A DNA stretch of 64,000 bases, taken from assembly GCA_958296015.1 (NCBI GenBank), contig CATQIH010000009.1, positions 1-64,000 of the forward strand, given 5' to 3'. Source of the DNA: Cyclobacteriaceae bacterium. Lineage in GTDB: Bacteria; Bacteroidota; Bacteroidia; Cytophagales; Cyclobacteriaceae. The notes below the pieces were generated by a model, which was not told the origin of the DNA, made no database searches, and saw nothing but the letters and a program-made list of their open reading frames with translations. Below are positions 1 through 8,686 of this stretch, piece by piece (within the stretch, counting starts at the first letter, position 1; each line of letters begins with the position of its first letter). The translations under genes were made by a program, and so were the position numbers.

Positions 1-1345
1 GCCCTGCCAACGAAGACCCGTTCATTGTCAACAACCCGAATGTGATCAACGCATTGGTGGATGCCGGAGGTGTGTACGAGTTGCCGTTGCAAGGCATCGA
101 CAATGATGGTGACCAGCTGCTGCTGGAAGTCACAGGCGATGGCTTTGACCCGGCAGCCTATGGTATGACGCTGGTAGAAGAGTTGCTGGTGCCGGGCGAG
201 GTGAAAAAGACCTTCCGGTGGAATGCTGATTGCAGCCTGTATGACTTCTCCCGGCAGCAAACCTTCCTGGTAACGATCAGGCTAAGCGATAACAGCGACT
301 GCTCCTTCGGCCAGCCCGATAGCCTGCAACTTCGGCTCACCATCAACACGCCTGCCAACAACCGTCCCAAGCTTACCTTCGACAAGCTGGCATCCACCGA
401 GCTGACCGTCGGCATCGATGAAACCGTGAGCTTCGATGTGCTCGCACAAGACCTCGACCTGGACTTTATCCGGCTCACAGCGGTGGGTGATGGCTTTGAC
501 CTGGCAGATTACAATATCAATTTCCCCGGCAATACCGGTGTCAAGGAGATCAGTTCGCCCTTTAGCTGGCGTTTGTCGTGCAATACAATCTCGCTGGAAG
601 AAAGAAGTACGTTTGATATCTACTTCATTGCAGCCGATGAGGGCACCTGCGGCAAGGCTATGGCCGACACGGTTAGGGTGAGCATCAACGTCCTTCCACC
701 CACCAATGACGCACCCGAAGCCTACATCCAGGGCCAGCAGGAAGATACTATCCGCACATTTGCGGGTACCCGGTATACTTTGATGTAACAGGCACCGACC
801 CCAACGAAGACCTGCTCACGCTGCGGCTGATCAGGGTGGTGCAAAATAATATTGAAGTAGACCAGGAAGCCACCTCTATCAACTTCTTCACCGCACGGGC
901 CTACGAAGAGGTAACGGCAACTTTCTCCTGGGTACCCGACTGCGCCGTGCTGACAGAAGCCAATAAGCCCTCATTTACGGAAGTCTATTTTGCCGTAGAA
1001 GACGACAAATGTTTCAATGCCAAAGGGGATACCATCCGGCAGGTGATTGCCGTATACGACCGGCCGCTACGGCTAAACAGTTATGAACCGGCCAACGCCT
1101 TTACCCCCAATGGCGATGATATCGGGGATTATTTCTACCTGCCCACCTTACCTTCCGGCAACTGCTTCAACCGCTTTGAAAGAATAGCTATCTTCAACCG
1201 ATGGGGACGGTCTGTGTTTACTTCTGATGATATAAACTTTCGGTGGTATGCCAAAGGTATGCCTGCCGGTGTCTACTACTATATCATTTACTACACCGGG
1301 CAAATCTACAAAAACGAAGTATACGTGCATTTAGAGGACAAGTAA
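1..1345 (+). pseudogene. Frameshifted 3' part of a type-B T9SS surface protein (CHU_C / gliding-motility C-terminal domain)
   Basis: The open frame enters from before base 1 and runs to a stop at 786-788. Coding then resumes one frame over and ends at 1345. At 768-772 a run of three C's sits where four would keep the frame; adding one C joins '..FAGT' to 'PVYFDVTGTDPNED' without a gap. The protein has repeated modules of about 110 residues, recognisable by 'GDGFDxAxY' followed later by 'FxWxxxC' (near 135, 485, 915), probably Ig- or cadherin-like. The last 85 residues ('NAFTPNGDD' to 'GVYYYIIYYTGQIYKNEVYVH') match the gliding-motility-associated C-terminal domain, which directs export by the type IX system. 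It is probably a secreted or surface adhesin. The single-base loss is either a true mutation or a sequencing error; the undamaged 3' reading frame favours something recent. Confidence 0.85.
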
Positions 1346-1856
1346 TGTGGAGTGTAGGGTTTGTATAAGGAAAAGTTTCTTTGAGGATGATCAGACAACT
1401 AATTCTACGTCCTTATGGCGCATAGCCACCGTGGTAGCGGGACTTTGGTAAAGTGGGAGTTTGTCCGTTGGGTAAGCCCGCGTTTCAGTAGGGAACCACA
1501 CGGTGGCACAGAACAGAGGGAGCGTGGCCTGTGAGACACAAGGCCACGGTGGTACAGAATAGGGAGAAGGTATTTATCCTTCATATATTTTGGGCAGGAA
1601 ATCGGCAAAATCAGCGATCTCATGAATCTTTTTTAATGTCTCAACTATGAGGTTTATTAGTCCTTGTTTATTCGTGACTGAAGCTTTTTCACTATATACG
1701 TAATTTCTAAATCTATAAACCCTGTCCTGTGGCTCACAGGACAGTTAAATAACACACCACTAGTGGCCTGCGTGTCTGTTCCACAGCGGCACAAGGCCAC
1801 GGTGGTACGGCACGAGGGAAGGTTATAAATTCAGTACAATAATAAGAGCAAGCCTT
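1346..1856. repeat. Gene-free stretch with dispersed GGCCACGGTGGTAC repeats and a hairpin
   Basis: No convincing gene is seen in these 511 bases. A motif close to 'aaggccacggtggtac' occurs at about 1530-1554 and 1792-1808, with degenerate copies at 1425-1438 and 1495-1510. A perfect hairpin lies at 1722-1744 (ctgtcctgtg, loop gct, cacaggacag). Related 'ggccac.g.ggtac' sequence reappears near 42889. The stretch separates two convergent genes and looks like a REP-type repeat cluster. Confidence 0.6.
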
Positions 1857-3170
1857 TTACCCCTCAACGCCTACCTTCACCTCTGTATACTCCATCACGG
1901 CTTCTTTAATTCTGTGGAAAGTTTCTTTGAGGATGACTTCGTCGTTCTCCAGCAGCGTAACCCGGAAGCCGTGCAGGTTGGAGCAGAAGGAGGAGATCGG
2001 CACCACACATACGCCTTTGGCCGCCAGTAGGTAGTAGACAAACCGCTTGTCGGGGGCCATGTTGGGATCAGCCTGTAGCCAGCTTTGCAGTAGTTTTTCG
2101 GCACGTTCATCCTCAATGGTCAGCGACTGCCCCCCCTTGAGCGCACCTTCCCGGAAGATGATGGTATTATAAAAGGCACCATAGGTTTTGTTGAACTTCA
2201 GCAAAGGCACATCCTGCAACAGATCGGCAATGATCTGGCTTCTTTTGCCAATAGCTTCGTTGAACTCCTGACGGTACTGTGCATACTGAGGAGCACCCAT
2301 GATAGGAGGAATCGCCAGCTGCGGCAGCTTGGTAGAGCATACCTCGATCATCTTGGCATTGTCCAACGTCAGGCACAGCCTGTTGAACTCGGAAGACTTG
2401 TCGCGGTTGTAGTACTCCATCCAGCCGCAACGTGCACCGGGCCAGGGAAATTCTTTGGAGATGCCTTTAAGCGAGATGCCCGGCACGTTGCCAATCACAT
2501 CAGCCAGGGCTACAGCTTTGGCTCCATTGTAGGTGATGTTGAGATAAATCTCATCAGCCACCAGGAAGAGATCAAACTCCCGGGCAATCTCCACCATTCT
2601 TTGCAGCACCGGCAGCGGATACACCACACCGGTAGGGTTATCAGGGTTGATGATCAGGATGCCTACAATATTGGGGTTGTATTTCACTTTCATATACAGA
2701 TCGTCCAAGTCGGGGTACCAGTTGTTGTCCGGGTCCAGGTTGTAGGTGATGGGGTGGTGGTTGGCATGAGATGCTTCGGCAGAAGAGTGCGTAGAATACG
2801 AGGGCGACGGGCCAATGACGCGGGACGTAGGCACAATGTACTGATACAGTTTGGAGATAGCATCTCCCAGTCCGTTGAAGAACAGAATATCTTCTGCGGT
2901 GATCTGGGCACCGCCACGCTGGTTGTTGAGCGATGCCAGGAACTTGCGGGTTTCCAGCACGCCTTTGGAGTCACAGTAGCCATAAGTAGCATTGCTTTTG
3001 AGCAGGTTGATGATGATGTCTTTCATCCATTCGGGCACCTGGTAGTTTTTCTGGATAGGGTCACCGATGTTTTCCCAGTAAATGGTTTTGCCGATCGCCT
3101 GCAACTGTTGCGCTTTTCTTACAATGCCCCTTATTTCGTAGCTCAGTTCTTTAGCTCCTTCGCTCAGCAA
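1857..3170 (-). CDS. PLP-dependent class I/II aminotransferase
   Basis: A 437-residue fold-type I aminotransferase. Visible signatures are the YGYCDSKG stretch (63-70), NPDNPTG (175-181), ADEIY (205-209) and the Schiff-base region SKEFPWPGARCGW, where K239 is the likely PLP lysine and R247 the following conserved arginine. The overall layout is closest to the alanine/aspartate aminotransferase (AlaA/AspC-like) group, but substrate choice cannot be read from sequence. It transfers an amino group between an amino acid and a 2-oxoacid in the cytoplasm. It is transcribed divergently from the M42 peptidase. The protein is full length. Confidence 0.9.
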   Translation of the reverse strand: MLSEGAKELSYEIRGIVRKAQQLQAIGKTIYWENIGDPIQKNYQVPEWMKDIIINLLKSNATYGYCDSKGVLETRKFLASLNNQRGGAQITAEDILFFNGLGDAISKLYQYIVPTSRVIGPSPSYSTHSSAEASHANHHPITYNLDPDNNWYPDLDDLYMKVKYNPNIVGILIINPDNPTGVVYPLPVLQRMVEIAREFDLFLVADEIYLNITYNGAKAVALADVIGNVPGISLKGISKEFPWPGARCGWMEYYNRDKSSEFNRLCLTLDNAKMIEVCSTKLPQLAIPPIMGAPQYAQYRQEFNEAIGKRSQIIADLLQDVPLLKFNKTYGAFYNTIIFREGALKGGQSLTIEDERAEKLLQSWLQADPNMAPDKRFVYYLLAAKGVCVVPISSFCSNLHGFRVTLLENDEVILKETFHRIKEAVMEYTEVKVGVEG

Positions 3171-3343
3171 GTTGCTGTCTCATGTTCTGTGGTCTTAATA
3201 ATGGAATGTTTTCTCTTTACGGCAGGAAATTTCAAAAAACAAAGCTCAAAAAACAAATAAACAGGTATCACTTTACATATTTTGTAATTGAATTTTATAC
3301 CTGGATATTTGCTTCCGGCCGCCAGGCGGTCTGTTGATTGTTG

Positions 3344-3374
3344 CTGACAATCGATAGCATCATATTAAAGTTTG
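3344..3374 (+). promoter_or_regulatory. Possible Bacteroidota-type promoter for the M42 peptidase
   Basis: TTG at 3344-3346 and TAAAGTTTG at 3366-3374 lie 19 bases apart, 24 bases before the ATG. This is close to the TTG / TAnnTTTG pattern of Bacteroidota, but the second box has one extra base. Confidence 0.3.
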
Positions 3375-3397
3375 TACAGTTAAGAATATTTTGAACA

Positions 3398-4453
3398 ATG
3401 AGTATTAACGTTGAATTACTGAAAAAGACCTGTGAAGTAGCGGGTGCTCCCGGTTTTGAAGAAAGGGTCAGAAACATGGTCATCCAGAAGATGAAGCCTG
3501 TGGTAGACGATCTTCAGGTAGATAATATGGGCAATGTGATCACTATCAAAAAAGGCAGCAAAAATCCTGACGGAAAGAAAGTGATGATTGCCGCCCACAT
3601 GGATGAAATTGGGTTTATCGTTACTCATATAGATGATAAAGGCTTCGTCCGCTTCCACACGCTGGGTGGTTTTGATCCGAAAACCCTGACAGCCCAGCGC
3701 GTAGTCGTGCATGGCAGAAAAGACCTGGTGGGTGTCATGGGTAGCAAGCCTATCCATGTGATGTCGGCAGAAGAGCGCACCAAGAATCCAAAGATCACCG
3801 ACTATTTCATTGACCTGGGCATGCAAGCTGATGAGGTAAAAGAACTGGTAAGCCTGGGCGATCCCATCACCCGCGAGCGTGAACTGATAGAGATGGGAAG
3901 TTGTGTCAACTGCAAGTCCATTGACAACCGTGTATCGGTTTTTATCCTGATGGAAACCATGCGGCAACTGGAAAACGTGCCGTACGATGTGTACGGGGTG
4001 TTTACGGTGCAGGAAGAAGTAGGGCTGAGAGGGGCCAGTGTAGCCGCACACCATATTAATCCCGACTTTGGCTTCGGACTGGACACCACCATTGCGTTTG
4101 ACCTGCCGGGTGCCCAGCCCCATGAGCGCGTCACTGCTCTGGGCGATGGTGCAGCCATCAAAGTACTGGATGGCTCCACGATTTGTGACTACCGCATGGT
4201 GGATTATATGAAAAAGACAGCCGACAAACACGGCATCAAGTGGCAACTGGAGATACTACCTGCGGGCGGCACCGATACTGCCGGGGTGCAGCGCATGGGT
4301 AAGCAAGGTGCGATTGCCGGTGCTGTTTCCATCCCTACCCGCCACCTGCACCAGGTCATTGAGATGGCCGACAAAGAAGATATTGCCGCCTGCATTCGCT
4401 TGCTGAAAGCCTGCCTCGAAGACCTGGATCAATATGACTGGATGCATTGGTAG
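3398..4453 (+). CDS. M42 family metallopeptidase (glutamyl aminopeptidase/cellulase M type)
   Basis: A 351-residue cytosolic di-metal aminopeptidase of the M42 (TET) family, which trims N-terminal residues from peptides. Ligand motifs are in order: AAHMDEIGF (H67), KSIDNRVS (D176), QEEVGLRG (E206/E207), GLDTTIAFD (D229) and TRHLHQ (H318). GVMGSKPIH near 113-120 is also typical. Length matches the family. No signal peptide is seen. It stands alone between divergent and downstream operons. Confidence 0.93.
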   Translation: MSINVELLKKTCEVAGAPGFEERVRNMVIQKMKPVVDDLQVDNMGNVITIKKGSKNPDGKKVMIAAHMDEIGFIVTHIDDKGFVRFHTLGGFDPKTLTAQRVVVHGRKDLVGVMGSKPIHVMSAEERTKNPKITDYFIDLGMQADEVKELVSLGDPITRERELIEMGSCVNCKSIDNRVSVFILMETMRQLENVPYDVYGVFTVQEEVGLRGASVAAHHINPDFGFGLDTTIAFDLPGAQPHERVTALGDGAAIKVLDGSTICDYRMVDYMKKTADKHGIKWQLEILPAGGTDTAGVQRMGKQGAIAGAVSIPTRHLHQVIEMADKEDIAACIRLLKACLEDLDQYDWMHW

Positions 4454-4454
4454 A

Positions 4455-4562
4455 TGTTGGGTACCGGGGATTGGGTATTGAGTTTTTGAAAATATGTCAA
4501 TGTCTGTCCCTTAAATCCCAAAACTTAACCCCTAAGACCCAATCCCCAACCTCAACAACAAA
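4455..4562. repeat. GGGGATTGGG / CCCAATCCCC inverted-repeat spacer
   Basis: A G-rich arm (around 4456-4485, 'ggggattgggtattgag') faces a C-rich arm (around 4520-4556, 'gacccaatccccaacc') across an AT-rich centre. Together they can form a long imperfect hairpin between two co-oriented genes. Related C- or G-rich tracts occur at 50396-50424, 52085-52118, 54690-54745 and 56632-56735. Confidence 0.6.
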
Positions 4563-4565
4563 CAT

Positions 4566-5504
4566 ATGATCAAAATATGCTCTTTCTTACCTGCTGCTAC
4601 GCAGATGATCTACGATCTGGGACTACAGGACTATCTATATGGCGTAACGTTTGAATGTCTGCCGCAGGCACTGGCCGAAAAACAGAAAGTAGTACGCTGC
4701 GTGCTGGAAGACAATCATTATAGCAGCGAAGAGATAGATAGTATCTTTTCAGCCAGCAAAGCGCAGGGCAAAAGCCTGTATTATGTGGATGAAGAAGTGT
4801 TGCAGGCTATTGAGCCGGACATCATCTTTACACAGGATGTGTGCGAAGTATGCCAGATTGATACGGCCTGCACAGCCGCCGCAGTCGCCAAGCTGAAAAA
4901 GCAGCCCAGGCTCATTCCGCTCACGCCACAGTCGCTGGACGATGTATTCACCACGGTGGTGACCATCGCCACGGCAGTGGGGCAGGAAGACATGGCCTAC
5001 CGTCATCTAAGCAAGCTGCAAGCCCGTATAGACTGGCTGGTGGATGCACAACGGGCACACAGGGCAATGCCACGCCGGGTAATGCTGATGGAATGGACCA
5101 AACCCATCTACAACTGTGGTCACTGGATACCTTACCAGATCGCTTGTGCCGGTGGCATCGACATGCTTTCTAACCCCGGAGGTGATAGTATCGTCACGCC
5201 CTGGGAGAAGATCGTGCGCTATGATCCGGAAGTACTGGTGATCGCACCTTGTGGGTTTGCAGTAGACCGCACCCTGGAAGAAATGCATTTGCTTACCGAG
5301 CTATCTGGCTGGCAAAGCTTACAGGCTGTGCAAAACCAACAAGTCTTTATAGCAGATTACGACCTGTTTACGCAGCCCAGTGCAGCTACGCTGGTGGATG
5401 GTATCGAGCTACTGGCCGGGCTTTTCCACAGCGAGATTATCAACGTGCCGGAGAGGCTTCAGAGAAAATACCGGTGGTATGCAAGGGAAAGCGTAAAGGC
5501 GTGA
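4566..5504 (+). CDS. Cobalamin-binding BtuF-like protein without signal peptide
   Basis: A 312-residue periplasmic-binding-fold (BtuF/FecB-like) protein. It begins MIKICSFLPAATQMIYDLGL, the typical start of the mature binding domain, with no Sec or lipoprotein signal. Further family features are DIIFTQDVCEVC near 85-97 and EWTKPIYNCGHWIPYQIACAGG near 176-195. It heads a cobalamin salvage operon and its stop overlaps a possible GTG start of the next gene. The family binds corrinoids. Because no export signal is visible, a cytoplasmic corrinoid-carrier role is inferred; a second, exported BtuF is encoded at 11417. Confidence 0.82.
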   Translation: MIKICSFLPAATQMIYDLGLQDYLYGVTFECLPQALAEKQKVVRCVLEDNHYSSEEIDSIFSASKAQGKSLYYVDEEVLQAIEPDIIFTQDVCEVCQIDTACTAAAVAKLKKQPRLIPLTPQSLDDVFTTVVTIATAVGQEDMAYRHLSKLQARIDWLVDAQRAHRAMPRRVMLMEWTKPIYNCGHWIPYQIACAGGIDMLSNPGGDSIVTPWEKIVRYDPEVLVIAPCGFAVDRTLEEMHLLTELSGWQSLQAVQNQQVFIADYDLFTQPSAATLVDGIELLAGLFHSEIINVPERLQRKYRWYARESVKA

Positions 5505-5524
5505 GAAAAGCAATTGCACAGGAA

Positions 5525-5890
5525 ATGATATGTCCGCAATGCCAGGCTGCGTTTAGCTGCTGTGCAGCAAGCGACGCGCCATGCTGGTGCAGCCACTTTC
5601 CGCCTGTGATGCCGGTAGATGATCGTGCGGTATGTTATTGTGCCTGCTGCCTGGAAAAAGCGATCAGCCAACAGGTGCATGTGTTGTTATCTTCCAAGCA
5701 GGCAGATGCCGCTCTCATGCGGCAAGTCAGCAAGCTGGGCGTGCCACAGCTACCGGCAGAAGGTACGGATTACTACATCAATGCGGAGGGTAATTGGGTG
5801 TTTACAGCCTGGTATCATCTCAAAAGAGGACAATGCTGCCGCAATGGTTGTCTGCACTGCCCTTATGGATTCAGAAAGCAACAAACATGA
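5525..5890 (+). CDS. Cysteine-rich CWC domain fused to a DUF5522 domain
   Basis: A small cysteine-rich protein of about 121 residues. The N-terminal half (ICPQCQAAFSCC ... CWCSHFPP ... CYCACC) resembles the cysteine-rich CWC family. The C-terminal part (DYYINAEGNWVFTAWYHLKRGQCC followed by NGCLHCPYGF) matches DUF5522. Both are small Bacteroidota/proteobacterial families of unknown function, probably metal binding. The chosen start is ATG 5525, just before the first CxxC; a GTG at 5501 overlapping the upstream stop by GTGA would add eight residues. The 3' end overlaps cobU by ATGA, so it is part of the same transcript. Confidence 0.75.
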   Translation: MICPQCQAAFSCCAASDAPCWCSHFPPVMPVDDRAVCYCACCLEKAISQQVHVLLSSKQADAALMRQVSKLGVPQLPAEGTDYYINAEGNWVFTAWYHLKRGQCCRNGCLHCPYGFRKQQT

Positions 5891-6402
5891 TACATTACAT
5901 CACGGGCGGCGCACGTTCGGGCAAAAGCAGCTACGCCATGCAATTGGCTCTGAGCCTGTCGGATAGTCCGGTGTATGTGGCTACGGCCCGCAGGTGGGAC
6001 GATCAGTTTGAGCAACGTATCCACCGGCATGTACATGAACGCGATGCACACTGGACAACCTTCGAGGAAGAAAAAGCCATCAGCACGCTTGATCTGGCAG
6101 GCAAAGTAGCCGTTATTGATTGCGTGACGCTGTGGCTCACCAACTATTTTGTGGATTTCAGACAGGATATTGATCAGTCGCTGGCAGCTTTTCAGCAGGA
6201 AATAGATGCCCTGGCACAGATAGAAGCTATTCTTATCCTCATTTCCAATGAGATAGGCATGGGCGTACATGCAGCCACCGAAGCAGGCAGAAAGTTCACC
6301 GACCTGCAAGGCTGGGCGAATCAATATGTAGCCCAAAAGGCAGACAAAGCCACGCTAATGGTGTCCGGGCTGCCTGTTGTTTTAAAAGATAATCATAAGT
6401 AG
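5887..6402 (+). CDS. cobU: Adenosylcobinamide kinase / adenosylcobinamide-phosphate guanylyltransferase
   Basis: A 171-residue CobU/CobP enzyme. It phosphorylates adenosylcobinamide and attaches GMP, giving adenosyl-GDP-cobinamide for the nucleotide-loop assembly of B12. The P-loop GGARSGKS is at residues 7-14. VIDCVTLWLTNYF and ISNEIGMGVHAATEAGRKFTD (split around residue 120) are family motifs. The start ATG 5887 overlaps the upstream stop (ATGA) and removes a spurious extension. Length is typical. Confidence 0.95.
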   Translation: MIHYITGGARSGKSSYAMQLALSLSDSPVYVATARRWDDQFEQRIHRHVHERDAHWTTFEEEKAISTLDLAGKVAVIDCVTLWLTNYFVDFRQDIDQSLAAFQQEIDALAQIEAILILISNEIGMGVHAATEAGRKFTDLQGWANQYVAQKADKATLMVSGLPVVLKDNHK

Positions 6403-6453
6403 TACATCAGCAATGGGATTTATTCCATCGCTGGAAACGTGGAATGAAGTTGT

Positions 6454-7203
6454 ATGACAAACAAATCTATATTCAACTGGAGTGGCGGGAAAGACAGCGC
6501 GCTGGCGTTGTATTATGCCTTGCAGGATGATCGTTTTCAAATAGAAAAGCTCCTGACCAACGTCAACAGTGCCTTTGGCCGCGTGTCTATGCATGGGGTG
6601 CGGGAAGTGTTGCTGGAGCAGCAGGCAGCCAGTATTGGCATTCCACTGCATAAACTAAGGTTGCCGGAGCAGCCCACCATGAAGGAATACAATACGCTTA
6701 TGGAAACCACCATGCAGGCATTCCGGCGGCAGGATTTTACACAGGCACTCTTTGGTGATATTTTTCTGGAAGACCTGAAGAAATACCGTGAAGATCATCT
6801 GGTAGAAGTCGGATTCACGGCTCACTTTCCACTCTGGCAACAGGATACGTCCGTCCTGATCCGCGACTTTTTGGCACTGGGCTTCAAGGCCATTGTGGTG
6901 TGTGTGAAGGCTGAACTGCTGGATAAAAGCTTCGTGGGCAGGCTCATCGATGACGATTTTCTGAAAGACCTGCCAGCAGGCGTTGACCCTTGTGGCGAAA
7001 ACGGAGAGTTCCATACCTTTGTCTATAAAGGCCCGATCTTTCGGCAACCTATCGCGTTTAACGTAGGAGAGAAAGTCTTCAGAGCCTACAAAGCACCTGC
7101 CAGTAATGATACCGACGAGCGTTGTTCGCCTGGTGATGCACAGCCTGTAGCCGACATGGGCTTCTGGTTCTGCGACCTGTTGCCTGGAAGTCTGAGTTTA
7201 TAA
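6454..7203 (+). CDS. Dph6-like PP-loop ATP pyrophosphatase in the cobalamin operon
   Basis: A 249-residue member of the diphthine-ammonia-ligase (Dph6/MJ0570) PP-loop family. The ATP-binding motif NWSGGKDSALAL is at residues 8-19 and the family motif CGENGEFHTFVY is near 195-206. Bacteria do not make diphthamide, so the enzyme must adenylate and amidate (or otherwise activate) another substrate. Its position between cobU and cobS suggests a corrinoid-related role, which is inference from context only. Confidence 0.88.
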   Translation: MTNKSIFNWSGGKDSALALYYALQDDRFQIEKLLTNVNSAFGRVSMHGVREVLLEQQAASIGIPLHKLRLPEQPTMKEYNTLMETTMQAFRRQDFTQALFGDIFLEDLKKYREDHLVEVGFTAHFPLWQQDTSVLIRDFLALGFKAIVVCVKAELLDKSFVGRLIDDDFLKDLPAGVDPCGENGEFHTFVYKGPIFRQPIAFNVGEKVFRAYKAPASNDTDERCSPGDAQPVADMGFWFCDLLPGSLSL

Positions 7204-7229
7204 GTATTATAAGTTAGATATCAACTGCA

Positions 7230-8024
7230 TTGATACAACGACAGATCACTCTATTCTTTGCTGCGCTGATGTTTTATACCCGCATTCCCTGTCCTTCGTG
7301 GATAGATCACCGGGCGGAGTACATCAACCGGTCTATCCGTTATTTTCCGCTGATCGGGTGGATCGTGGGCTTCATAGTAGCCGTGGTATATTTGGCTGGA
7401 GCGTATCTGTTTTCGTCCCTTACCGCACTGATACTCTCGCTGGCAGCGTCCGTTCTGACCACCGGAGCCTTTCACGAAGATGGCTTTGCCGATACCTGCG
7501 ATGGTTTTGGAGGTGGCTGGACTGCTGACAAAATTCTCCTGATCATGAAAGACAGTCGTGTGGGTACCTATGGCGTGGTGGGTTTGCTGTTGCTGTTTGG
7601 ACTAAAGATCAGTCTGCTCTGGGAAATCTTTGCGCTCACCGGACAGCGTCTTACTTTTTGTCTTCTGCTGTTCATCAGCACTCATGCCGTGAGCCGTTTT
7701 ATGGCTTCTACCTTCATTTTTACGCATCAGTATGTGCGTGACGCACTCGATAGCAAAGCCAAGCCGGTGGCGCAGCACGCATTTGCCATTGACTTATGGA
7801 TAGGCGCGTTGCTGGCCGTGTTGCCACTGGTTGCATTGGCAGTTTATACACAGATGTACCTGCTGTTGCTGTTGCCACTGCCCATGTATTTGGCAAAGAT
7901 GTGGCTGGGCAGTTACTTCAAAAAGTGGATTGGTGGCTATACCGGTGATTGCCTGGGAGCCACGCAGCAAGTGACGGAAATAGTGTGTTACCTGTCTTTC
8001 TTGTTGTTATGGAAATTTACCTGA
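7230..8024 (+). CDS. cobS: Adenosylcobinamide-GDP ribazoletransferase (cobalamin synthase)
   Basis: A 264-residue integral membrane CobS. It joins adenosyl-GDP-cobinamide to alpha-ribazole (or its phosphate). Signatures are FYTRIPCPSW near the start, the GAFHEDGFADTCDGFGGG metal-binding motif (about 79-96), MKDSRVGTYGVVGL and GGYTGDCLGATQQ near the C-terminus. Several hydrophobic segments are clear. The start is a TTG at 7230: the first in-frame ATG would remove the conserved leading helix. It overlaps cobC by 16 bases. Confidence 0.95.
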   Translation: MIQRQITLFFAALMFYTRIPCPSWIDHRAEYINRSIRYFPLIGWIVGFIVAVVYLAGAYLFSSLTALILSLAASVLTTGAFHEDGFADTCDGFGGGWTADKILLIMKDSRVGTYGVVGLLLLFGLKISLLWEIFALTGQRLTFCLLLFISTHAVSRFMASTFIFTHQYVRDALDSKAKPVAQHAFAIDLWIGALLAVLPLVALAVYTQMYLLLLLPLPMYLAKMWLGSYFKKWIGGYTGDCLGATQQVTEIVCYLSFLLLWKFT

Positions 8025-8527
8025 TCCGCCATACCACGCCAGCCATTGCAAAAGGCATTTGCTACGGACAGTCTGATATCGGGCTGGCAGACACTTTCCC
8101 AGCGGAAAAAGAAAAGGTGCTGGCACAACTCCCTGCCAGCGTAGATGCCGTACACAGCAGTCCTTTGCAGCGGTGCCATAGGCTGGCACAAACGATTCCT
8201 GCACCACAGATTTACACCGATGACCGGCTCATGGAAGTTAATTTCGGAGCCTGGGAAATGCAGGCGTGGAATGACATTCCAGCAGACCAGCTAACGCCCT
8301 GGATGGAAAATTTTGTGTTGGCCTCACCGCCTGGTGGCGAAAGTATGACACAGATGCACCAGCGAGTACTAACTTTCTGGAAGGATTTAGCGTATGCGGC
8401 CCATCAAACCACAGCCATCATTACACATGGAGGCATCATTCGCTTGCTGATGGCTCATATAGAAAACCGGCCTTTGTCCACTGCCTTTGATCTGAAAGTG
8501 GAGTATGGGGAGGTAATTCATTTGTAG
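8009..8527 (+). CDS. cobC: Alpha-ribazole phosphatase (histidine phosphatase family)
   Basis: A 172-residue histidine-phosphatase protein. IYLIRHTTP carries the catalytic RH pair (R7-H8); AVHSSPLQRCHRLAQTI, LMEVNFGAWE and ITHGGIIR (second catalytic His) are in order. It removes the 5' phosphate from alpha-ribazole phosphate or from the cobalamin phosphate product, completing the loop pathway. ATG 8009 lies within the end of cobS, indicating translational coupling. It is the last gene of the salvage operon. CobT is not present in the window. Confidence 0.92.
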   Translation: MEIYLIRHTTPAIAKGICYGQSDIGLADTFPAEKEKVLAQLPASVDAVHSSPLQRCHRLAQTIPAPQIYTDDRLMEVNFGAWEMQAWNDIPADQLTPWMENFVLASPPGGESMTQMHQRVLTFWKDLAYAAHQTTAIITHGGIIRLLMAHIENRPLSTAFDLKVEYGEVIHL

Positions 8528-8686
8528 CAAGTCACGTTCTGCTTTGGCAGATTTAGTATACTTACTCATCAAGCTTGGCTCTCGTTATCTATTTCTGCTT
8601 AGGCAGTATTTTTGAGTGCTATATGCTAACGCCAGCTTTTTAGAAACTCCAGCTTCTGAAAAGATAGCGTCAGAAAGCAAAAACTT

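Noticed and set aside
2601-3260. Plus-strand 219-codon frame opposite the aminotransferase
   Set aside because: It is antisense to a clearly coding gene and its product shows no domain or sensible composition.
3416-4246. Minus-strand 276-codon frame opposite the M42 peptidase
   Set aside because: Shadow of the peptidase gene; all M42 ligand motifs lie on the plus strand.
4749-5288. Minus-strand frames inside the BtuF-like gene
   Set aside because: Overlapping shadows without motifs; the plus-strand frame has consistent family features.
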